DNA of 64,000 bases from UBA2136 sp963974105 (GTDB lineage: Bacteria; Pseudomonadota; Alphaproteobacteria; UBA2136). A program made the translations under genes and the position numbers. The notes under the pieces were generated by a model. That model did no database searches and was not told where the DNA came from. It worked only from the letters and a program-made list of their open reading frames with translations. The stretch lies in contig CAXBBG010000006.1 of the NCBI GenBank assembly GCA_963974105.1, positions 1 to 64,000 of the forward strand, written 5' to 3'. Below, one piece after another: positions 57,778-64,000 of the stretch. Position 1 is the first letter of the stretch; every line of letters starts with the position of its first letter.

Positions 57778-59905
57778 ATTTGAAAATATAAAAGAATTAA
57801 CAGTGGTACCGTCGAAGAAGGAACCTTTTGCACCTTGGGTTGTTTTTATGATTATTTCTATTTTACCATTTCTAAGTATGATCGCTTATTTGATTACAAA
57901 CGAGATTACAAAAAGCCAAGAGGGTAACGTAGATGGCCGATACATGGACCGCATTGAAATTGTGGCTCAGACAAAGTCTGATGCGATCGATGAATGGTTA
58001 GAAGGAATTGTTTCCACGACGCAGCGCATAACACATTCACGTGTGATTCAAATGTTTGCAATGGACGTTAATGAACATGAATATTTGCAAAACCCTAAGG
58101 ATGATATGGCTCAACAACTGCTTTATATCGGTGAAATACTTTCTACATTTGTGACGCAAAATGAATTTGTTGAAGCGCATTTAATTAACAGACGCACCCA
58201 GGCATATCTTAAGAGTTATGGTGCGGGTGAATTACCTGAAAATTACGCGGAATATACGCGTGAAGCTTTTACAAAGAGAGAACCGATATATTCGCCTTTA
58301 CGTATGGATGGGTCGCATATGTTGATGGATGTTTATTTACCTATCTTTATTTTAAAAGACATGGAAAATAAGGCTAAAGATCAAGGCGGCGAGGAAACAA
58401 AACATGAAAGCGGTAAACGTGTGGTTGGTGTTTTGGTTGTGACCATGTCTGTAAAAGATAAGCTTAAACATATTATGAAGCGAAGCCTTAATAGTTTAGA
58501 TGGAGAAAGTTTGCATATTTTCCAAAAGGTGAATGGTGGTGTGGCTATGGTGCGTTTAAATTTTGACGCTGAGGGTATTTTTACACAAGATAAAGATATT
58601 GATAGCTTAGAAGAGTATAAGCAAGTATGGAGTATATTTTATTTACGTACAGAAGGTAAGTTTGACCTATCCAAAATACCTAAGTTTGGTTCTAATTCGA
58701 GCGTGTTACCAAGAAATGGTGAGGTGCTGATGATTAAGAAAAATGTAAAAAAAATACCGCTTGTTATTATGAGTGTTCTTTCTTTAAAGGAGGCCTATAC
58801 AGATTTAATTATTCAGCGTAGACAGTTGCAAATTATTGGACAGCTTATTGCGCTTATGTTTTTTATTATGTTTTTATCTTTTTGGTGGCGTCATAAAGAA
58901 GTACGCCAACGTATGTTGACGGAGCAGTATCAAAACTTTGCAGGTAAAGTAAATGCACAGCGTAATTTGTTAATGAGCATCAATAGTGCAGTAATTGAAC
59001 ATATTGGTTTGAAGTATTTTGATGGGAAATATGTGTATGTAAACCCATTGTTTGCCAAGTTTTTTAAACTGAGTTACGACGACGTGATTGGCTCTAATGA
59101 TGTTAAGTTATATGGAGACCGTGTTGCCGCAGAGTTAGAAAAAATGGATAAGCAACTGCTAAAAACGAAAAAAGATGTTTTTGAAGAGAGAAGCTTTATT
59201 ATACATGATAAACGTTATTATTTAGAAATTGTTAAGTCTCCATTTTTAGATGCAAATCACAAATTTGTAGGCATTTTAACTGTGATACGTGATGTAACAG
59301 AAATTGCACAAGAGCGCCACTTGCGAGAGCGTGCTATGAAAAACTCTATGCGTTCTATGATGCGTATTATGGAAAGGCATGATATGCACCTTTTAAAACA
59401 TGCTAAATATGTTAAAAATTTCATAGCTGATATTGCCGATAGATTATCCTTATCAGCCAAAGATAAGTTGACGCTAGAAATTTCAGCAAGTTTGTCACAA
59501 ATTGGTAAAATCTATGTGCCTATTGAGATATTAAAATCTGAAGAGGAGTTGAATGATCAGGATCTCCTTATATATAGAACACACATTGAAGATACGGCCT
59601 ATATTTTAGATACAGTCGATTGGGGGTTACCTATTGTTAAAACGGTTTATGCGATGCACGAGCATTTAGACGGCAGCGGATATCCAAATAAATTGGGATC
59701 ATCTGATATTTCAAAATTGTCCCGTATTTTATGTGTGTGTGATAATTTTTGCAAGTTGGTGGCGCCTAGGCGTGGAAATAAGATTTATACGCCAGAAGAG
59801 GCTATTAAATACATGGTGAATCAAAAGGGTAAATATGACCTTTCTGTGATTCAACTACTGGCAGAAGTTATTCATGATGACGGCAGTGTGATGTTGGATA
59901 GTTAG
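57770..59905 (+). CDS. Membrane PAS / degenerate HD-GYP signalling protein
   Basis: A 711-residue protein: transmembrane helix near residues 20-42, a large periplasmic domain (about 45-340), a second helix (about 345-366), a PAS domain (about 400-505) and an HD-GYP-like domain to the end. The GYP part survives (HEHLDGSGYP, residues 630-639), as do two outer His sites (LLKHAKYV, YRTHIED). The defining His-Asp is replaced by Ser576-Gln577 (SLSQIGKIYVP), so two metal ligands are missing. Phosphodiesterase activity is unlikely; nucleotide binding may remain. I choose the ATG at 57770, eight bases after AGGTGG; ATG 57764 and GTG 57758 are alternatives. It is the last gene of the secretion operon, in the place of LapD. 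Confidence 0.8.
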   Translation: MNEFENIKELTVVPSKKEPFAPWVVFMIISILPFLSMIAYLITNEITKSQEGNVDGRYMDRIEIVAQTKSDAIDEWLEGIVSTTQRITHSRVIQMFAMDVNEHEYLQNPKDDMAQQLLYIGEILSTFVTQNEFVEAHLINRRTQAYLKSYGAGELPENYAEYTREAFTKREPIYSPLRMDGSHMLMDVYLPIFILKDMENKAKDQGGEETKHESGKRVVGVLVVTMSVKDKLKHIMKRSLNSLDGESLHIFQKVNGGVAMVRLNFDAEGIFTQDKDIDSLEEYKQVWSIFYLRTEGKFDLSKIPKFGSNSSVLPRNGEVLMIKKNVKKIPLVIMSVLSLKEAYTDLIIQRRQLQIIGQLIALMFFIMFLSFWWRHKEVRQRMLTEQYQNFAGKVNAQRNLLMSINSAVIEHIGLKYFDGKYVYVNPLFAKFFKLSYDDVIGSNDVKLYGDRVAAELEKMDKQLLKTKKDVFEERSFIIHDKRYYLEIVKSPFLDANHKFVGILTVIRDVTEIAQERHLRERAMKNSMRSMMRIMERHDMHLLKHAKYVKNFIADIADRLSLSAKDKLTLEISASLSQIGKIYVPIEILKSEEELNDQDLLIYRTHIEDTAYILDTVDWGLPIVKTVYAMHEHLDGSGYPNKLGSSDISKLSRILCVCDNFCKLVAPRRGNKIYTPEEAIKYMVNQKGKYDLSVIQLLAEVIHDDGSVMLDS

Positions 59906-59950
59906 CGCTTATTGAATTTAGCCGTTAATCATTATGCATGGAACCCATAG

Positions 59951-59987
59951 ACAAAACCCTCTCTAACATAGTTAGAGAGGGTTTTGT
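59951..59987. terminator. Bidirectional terminator of the secretion operon
   Basis: ACAAAACCCTCTCTAAC (59951-59967) and its exact complement (59971-59987) form a 17-bp stem with an ATA loop. It closes the secretion operon (plus) and the response regulator gene (minus). Confidence 0.95.
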
Positions 59988-60003
59988 TTGAGAAGTAACA
60001 GGA

Positions 60004-60423
60004 TTAATCCATCTTATCTAAAATGGCCTTATTATGAGGAATATTAAGCTTTTTTTCCAAATTTAAAATACGCATGCCTGCTCGGATACGTATATCAAGT
60101 TCTTCTTGCCTAAACGGCTTACAGATATAGTCATCCGCACCAACTTCGACACCTTCTTCAATATCTAAGGCATCATCTTTTGCTGTTAAAAATATTATAT
60201 ATCTGTCTAGGTTGGCGGCGCGTGCTTTTTTGCAAACTTCTATGCCTGACATGGCAGGCATGTCCCAGTCAATGACGCAAAGTTTAGGCGCGTTTTCATC
60301 TTGTATTTTTTGCCAAGCTTCAGCTCCATCAGTACATACAGTAACGTTGTGCCCCCAATTTTCTAGAACTTTTTGTAAAAATTTTAATGTTACAGGGCTG
60401 TCATCTGAAATAAGAATATCCAT
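60004..60423 (-). CDS. Response regulator, single REC domain (PleD/CheY-like)
   Basis: A 139-residue stand-alone receiver. Acidic pocket Asp7-Asp8, phospho-acceptor Asp52 in CVIDWDMPAMSG, Thr in IIFLTAKD and Lys in DDYICKPF; all are intact. A short helical tail (EKKLNIPHNKAI) follows the fold, but no output domain. The VEVGADDYICKPF motif resembles PleD-like receivers. The ATG at 60423 is used; a TTG at 60429 is possible. It is divergent from the TolC gene and convergent with the secretion operon. Confidence 0.92.
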   Translation of the reverse strand: MDILISDDSPVTLKFLQKVLENWGHNVTVCTDGAEAWQKIQDENAPKLCVIDWDMPAMSGIEVCKKARAANLDRYIIFLTAKDDALDIEEGVEVGADDYICKPFRQEELDIRIRAGMRILNLEKKLNIPHNKAILDKMD

Positions 60424-60589
60424 CGGCAACTCATTTTCTCTTTAATTTATATTTGTATGAATAAATATTAACACGAAACAATCAGTTTAAGATGTTGAGA
60501 TGTTTTATAAGTTAAGGAAATGTGAGTTATAAAGAGAATTTTTTTGTTATGTCGGATGAATTATCTATAATTATTCTGAAGTTTGTAAG

Positions 60590-60618
60590 TTGATTTTAAG
60601 AGGACTTTGCATTATAAA
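60590..60618 (+). promoter_or_regulatory. Probable sigma-70 promoter of the TolC-like gene
   Basis: TTGATT (60590-60595) and TATAAA (60613-60618) with a 17-base spacer, about 80 bases before the ATG at 60701. Confidence 0.5.
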
Positions 60619-60700
60619 ACATGTGTTTAGGGTGTATATCTCTTACTTACATATGTAGGTTTTAGATGCATGAATTATTGATTTGCTCCAAACTTATTTT

Positions 60701-62035
60701 ATGAAGTTATTACATATAAAAAGATTGTTGTATTTAGAGTTGTTACTCGCCTTTGTGTTGGCCACGCCATCACAGGCTATTGTATTGCATGTGCAAGATG
60801 TTATTGAAATGGCCATTCAAAATAATCCGGATATTGGTATAGTGAAGCATTTATATGGTGCACAAAAACAAAGAATTAAAACGGCTAAAAGTGGTTATTA
60901 TCCAAAGGTTGACATCACCACAGAAAGTGGTTGGGAGCGCACGAACGATCGTGCTTCACGCGGGCGGTCTGGGCGTACAGATTCGAGAGGTAGCGTGGAT
61001 TATTGGAGCACAACAAGCTCCATTGATTTAAAGCAATCTATTTATAATGGGCAGCGTATTTCCCATGGTGTGGCAGCTGAAAAAGAAAAACTACAAGCAA
61101 GTCAGTATAGAATTGACGAGGCTATAGATCTGTTGGCTTTAAATGCTATTGAGGTTTATTTAGACGTTTATACGTCGAGAAGGGTTGTGAACTTGGCTAA
61201 AAATAATGAAGCTCTGCATAAAATCTTTCTTTCTCAAATGAAGGAAAGATATGACTATAAAATTGGTACGGAAGGTGATGTTGAACAAGCTAGGTCGCGT
61301 TTGTATCGATCTCAAGAAAAAATTGCACATGCCAAAAAAGATGTTAAAAAAGCGCTCGATAAATATGAACGTATTGTGGGGGTTCCATTAGACGTAAATG
61401 GTAAACTGGATACCAATATAAAAGTTGAAATGGAACAAGACCTTATTGATGTTATCGACATTGCAAACGATCAAAATCCAAGTGTTTTACGCGCAAAATA
61501 TGAAATGAATTCTGAAGAATACAAAGTTAAATCGTCACAGTCAAAATTTTTGCCAGAAGTTGACTTTAAGATTGGTCTTGATAGAAACGAAAATAATGGT
61601 GGTATACGTGGACCAGATAATACGGCGAATGCGTTGATTTCATTTAAATATAATTTATACAATGGTGGCGCAGATTTGGCGCGTAAACGTAAATCAATAG
61701 CTGAGTTAAACGAAAAGAAAGAAAGATACCGTCAAAAAGTAATGGATATTGAAAATGTTATCAACGGCTACTGGTACGATTATAATTTAGCAATAGCACG
61801 TGCGGATTTACTAGAAAAAGAGGTTGAGTCATTACAAATTGTTGTAAAAAGTTACCAAGAAGAATTTACATTGGGTAAACGGTCTTTGTTAGACGTGTTA
61901 GATAGTCAAAATGAATTATACTTAATAAATGTTGACCTTGTTAAAACGAAGTCGGATATTATTTTTAATAAATTAAGGATAATATGGGGAAGGGGGAATT
62001 TGTTGCAGGAATTAAATCTACAGGCTAAGCTATAA
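60701..62035 (+). CDS. TolC-family outer membrane channel of type I secretion
   Basis: A 444-residue outer membrane factor. Signal peptide MKLLHIKRLLYLELLLAFVLA with cleavage near PSQA; then two TolC-like repeats of long helices and short beta segments (AIQNNPDIGIVKHL, GYYPKVDI, then SKFLPEVDFKIGL). The C-terminal RADLLEKEVESLQIVVKSYQEEFTLGKRSLLDVLDSQNELYL is typical of the LapE/TolC group. I choose the ATG at 60701; a TTG at 60683 precedes it. It is separated from the exporter and adaptor by the regulator, but completes the three-component system. Confidence 0.92.
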   Translation: MKLLHIKRLLYLELLLAFVLATPSQAIVLHVQDVIEMAIQNNPDIGIVKHLYGAQKQRIKTAKSGYYPKVDITTESGWERTNDRASRGRSGRTDSRGSVDYWSTTSSIDLKQSIYNGQRISHGVAAEKEKLQASQYRIDEAIDLLALNAIEVYLDVYTSRRVVNLAKNNEALHKIFLSQMKERYDYKIGTEGDVEQARSRLYRSQEKIAHAKKDVKKALDKYERIVGVPLDVNGKLDTNIKVEMEQDLIDVIDIANDQNPSVLRAKYEMNSEEYKVKSSQSKFLPEVDFKIGLDRNENNGGIRGPDNTANALISFKYNLYNGGADLARKRKSIAELNEKKERYRQKVMDIENVINGYWYDYNLAIARADLLEKEVESLQIVVKSYQEEFTLGKRSLLDVLDSQNELYLINVDLVKTKSDIIFNKLRIIWGRGNLLQELNLQAKL

Positions 62036-62065
62036 TTTATAGTTTAGAAAAATATTGGGAATAAA

Positions 62066-62863
62066 ATGAATCGCGAAGATTTGAAAATATATCATAAATT
62101 TGTAGAACAATTACAGCTTTATATATGTGACATGAAAGATTTCCATGAGCTTATGGTTCATAAAGAACTTAGCGAAGATAAGCAAAAAATGTTGCTAGAT
62201 GTTATACATAAAGTTGCGGGGCTTTGTTTAACATTTAATTTGACGGAAGAGGGTGGTATTGCAAAATTTATTGAGATGAGATTACGAGATGTTTTTAAAT
62301 TCAGTAAAGACGACGCAATGCAGCAGGCAGATACTTTATTAAAGAACTTAATAAATGTATGTAGCGAAGGGTGTGAAGAGGCTTCTTTAAAGCTACCAAG
62401 GGGTGTGGATGAACCATTGAAAGATTATGATATGCATACGAAACATGAAAGATTACCAAGAGGATTAAAGCTTGAACCTCAAAAGAATGAAGACGGTTTA
62501 CATATTTTAGTTGTAGATGATGACCCTGTTATTCGCATGTTAGCGGAAAGAAAGCTGAAGCTTAAAGGTTATAAGGTAACTGTTGCAAAGGACGGTGTTT
62601 TGGCTGTTAAACTTGCGAAAACTATATTGCCAGACCTTATTTTGATGGATGGGAGTATGCCTAATATGGATGGTATGGAAGCTGCTGAACTTCTAAGAGA
62701 TGACCCGGCAACCTACAATATCCCTATTTTTCTATTAACGGCTTATGAGATGAGTGATCTTAATGATGGGCATCGACGTGATTTGATAGACGTATATATT
62801 CAAAAGCCATTTAATGTGGATGAGGTTGTATCCCAAATTGTGAAGCAGTTTCAGAGTGCTTAA
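62066..62863 (+). CDS. Hpt-REC phosphotransfer protein
   Basis: A 265-residue two-domain signalling protein. Residues about 1-105 are helical with an Hpt motif IHKVAGLCLTFNL; His48 would carry the phosphate. A linker of about 35 residues follows. Residues about 144-265 form a receiver: VVDDDP acids, phospho-acceptor Asp195 in LILMDGSMPNMDG, Thr in LLTAYE and Lys in IQKPFN. The order Hpt then REC without a kinase is rare. It lies 30 bases after the TolC gene and is probably co-transcribed. The partner kinase is not in this window. Confidence 0.8.
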   Translation: MNREDLKIYHKFVEQLQLYICDMKDFHELMVHKELSEDKQKMLLDVIHKVAGLCLTFNLTEEGGIAKFIEMRLRDVFKFSKDDAMQQADTLLKNLINVCSEGCEEASLKLPRGVDEPLKDYDMHTKHERLPRGLKLEPQKNEDGLHILVVDDDPVIRMLAERKLKLKGYKVTVAKDGVLAVKLAKTILPDLILMDGSMPNMDGMEAAELLRDDPATYNIPIFLLTAYEMSDLNDGHRRDLIDVYIQKPFNVDEVVSQIVKQFQSA

Positions 62864-63189
62864 TCTAAACCTTCCAAACCTTTTTCGCAAAATGTTTGAT
62901 GCATTTGTGAAATAAGGCTTAAAATACTGGTGTCTTCAATAAAATAGTAGTGTGTTTGTGCGTCATTTTTAGACATAACAATTTGCGCGCGCTTTAACTT
63001 TGCAAGATGTTGTGATACTGCAGATTGCGAAAGTCCAACGAATTCCTCAATTTCACCCACAGATAAAGGGCCGGCCGCAAGATGGCACAAAATGCGTAGG
63101 CGGTTGCCGTTGGCAATCGCCTGTAATTTATCTGCAATATCATCACTTCTGTTATGCAGCTCTGGGTTTTTTTGTATAAAATCATTCAT
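62860..63189 (-). CDS. ArsR-family winged-helix repressor
   Basis: A 109-residue winged helix regulator. The ArsR/SmtB helix-turn-helix is clear: ADKLQAIANGNRLRILCHLAAGPLSVGEIEEFVGLSQSAVSQHLAKLKRAQIV. The alpha3 CxC metal site of ArsR/SmtB is not visible (LCHL has one Cys), so it may not sense metals; redox or sulfur sensing (BigR/SqrR-like) usually needs two Cys and is not supported either. AAGGA precedes the ATG. The 3' end overlaps the convergent Hpt-REC gene by four bases. Confidence 0.93.
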   Translation of the reverse strand: MNDFIQKNPELHNRSDDIADKLQAIANGNRLRILCHLAAGPLSVGEIEEFVGLSQSAVSQHLAKLKRAQIVMSKNDAQTHYYFIEDTSILSLISQMHQTFCEKGLEGLD

Positions 63190-63367
63190 TATCCTTAAAT
63201 TCTCCAGTTTTTTAATGGAGTGGTCAAGTATATATAATCTAATAGAGTTCTTTATGTTGTAAATATGTGTTCAATTTTTATAAAAACGTTGTTTAATCCT
63301 TTAAAGGATAGTTGCGGCACAATTTGGATGTGGGGTGATTTAGGTAAGGAAAACTTACTAGATAAAT

Positions 63368-64000
63368 TTAGTTTTGAGGTTGCGGGCTCTGTTGAATAAT
63401 GTTGGTGGGGCTGGCTTCTTCATTGACCATATCATTTAAACTATTGTCTATAATTATTTCAGGGTTGGTTGCTCCATTTAAAATATCAATATTCAATCCG
63501 TCTACAAATGGTAGAGTGCTTTTGAGGCTAAAGCTTTCAGGTTTTTCGACGTTCAGGTTTTCGCCTAAGGTGTCTAAGTCTTCTTGGCTCAGATTTAAAG
63601 TGAATGTACCCATTGGTATGCTTGTGAATGTATAGTATCCGTCAACTTCGCTGACTGTTTGTGCAACACTTTCGCCTTTTGAGTTGATGGCTTGTAAGGT
63701 GATGCCGCTAAGCGGGCGCACAGCACCATTTTCGTGATATGTGATACTGCCTGTGGCTTTGCCTTCTATACGCAAGGGGAAATCAACCGTGCCGTATTGG
63801 TAGGGCCTTCCCATGACATTCATAAACTCGTGCACAGGTTTTATGTAAATATCAGGTAGAGATAAGGTATCAACGGATATCAAATTCTCGCTAAAAGGGT
63901 TGAGCCTTAAGAGTGTTGCAATGCCTTGGTTATCTGTACGGGCGATATGGCCTCTTTTATTATAGTGAAAAACAACATTTTCCAGAAGTTTCTCGTCGTT
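63368..64000 (-). CDS. Usher-like / carboxypeptidase-regulatory-like surface protein, 3' part
   Basis: Partial: the frame is open to the window edge, so at least 210 C-terminal residues are visible and the start lies outside. The visible part reads HYNKRGHIARTDNQGIATL, then NPFSENLISVDTLSLPDIYI, MGRPYQYGTVDFPL and a carboxypeptidase-regulatory or SdrD-like beta domain (GITLQAINSKGESVAQTVSEVDGYYTF). This order resembles the C terminus of fimbrial ushers and related outer-membrane assembly proteins. The tail is Gln/Pro-rich. I cannot say whether the N terminus holds a barrel; an adhesin is also possible. Confidence 0.6.
   Translation of the reverse strand, partial: NDEKLLENVVFHYNKRGHIARTDNQGIATLLRLNPFSENLISVDTLSLPDIYIKPVHEFMNVMGRPYQYGTVDFPLRIEGKATGSITYHENGAVRPLSGITLQAINSKGESVAQTVSEVDGYYTFTSIPMGTFTLNLSQEDLDTLGENLNVEKPESFSLKSTLPFVDGLNIDILNGATNPEIIIDNSLNDMVNEEASPTNIIQQSPQPQN

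Noticed and set aside
57109..59905. Pseudogene status for the LapG-like and HD-GYP-like genes
   Set aside because: Both frames are full length, tightly coupled and keep fold residues while only catalytic ones changed, which fits retained function rather than decay.

Overview
The window is bacterial chromosome, AT-rich and densely coded, from a Gram-negative organism that I place in the Alphaproteobacteria. The evidence is gene order and family content: ruvX divergent from gatCA(B), a plsY-like gene directly before dprA, rpmI-rplT close to pheST, a PleD/CheY-style response regulator, a LapB-type secretion ATPase and a GatCAB amidotransferase. No rRNA, tRNA, CRISPR array, insertion sequence or prophage was recognised. 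The lineage looks divergent: the glycyl-tRNA synthetase is of the homodimeric type, L35 carries a long C-terminal tail, and many short genes match nothing I know.

Layout. 0-15 kb: a YdjM-type membrane hydrolase, three unrecognised genes or transglutaminase-like genes, glyS, a UvrD/PcrA helicase, an HNH nuclease, an orphan DppC-like permease, IPP isomerase, an alpha/beta hydrolase, a divergent FtsH and a MaoC protein. 15-27 kb: an M16C peptidase, gatB / IMPase / gatA / gatC on the minus strand, ruvX, two unrecognised genes, a PlsY-like protein without its catalytic motifs, and dprA. 27-38 kb: an O-antigen-ligase-like protein, an M24 peptidase, a UPF0718-type permease, ppa, accD, rpmI-rplT and several short orphan genes, most with their own terminator. 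38-49 kb: pheS, a 47-residue lipoprotein, pheT, an M17 aminopeptidase, lepA overlapping a Nudix gene, three acetyltransferases (two are tandem paralogues) and zapE. 49-63 kb: a surface/secretion and signalling locus. The window ends with an ArsR repressor and the 3' part of a large outer-membrane or surface protein.

The most interesting region is 49.8-62.9 kb. It contains a DMT-transporter/diguanylate-cyclase fusion, an RTX/DUF4114 secreted protein, and a tightly coupled four-gene operon: type I secretion ATPase, HlyD-type adaptor, a LapG-like protein that has lost Cys, His and Asp, and a membrane PAS-HD-GYP protein that has lost its HD dyad. It continues with a single REC protein, a TolC-type channel and an Hpt-REC protein. 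In known Lap systems an active LapG protease is controlled by a degenerate c-di-GMP receptor, LapD. Here the same operon position holds a dead protease and a degenerate HD-GYP receptor candidate. A second LapG-like protein with C-H-D intact lies at 2.8 kb. I infer a rewired LapD/LapG-type switch; its function is untested.

Most genes outside that locus are housekeeping. Convergent genes are usually separated by strong bidirectional intrinsic terminators. Several genes have their Shine-Dalgarno inside a short hairpin with an upstream complementary CCT-rich arm.
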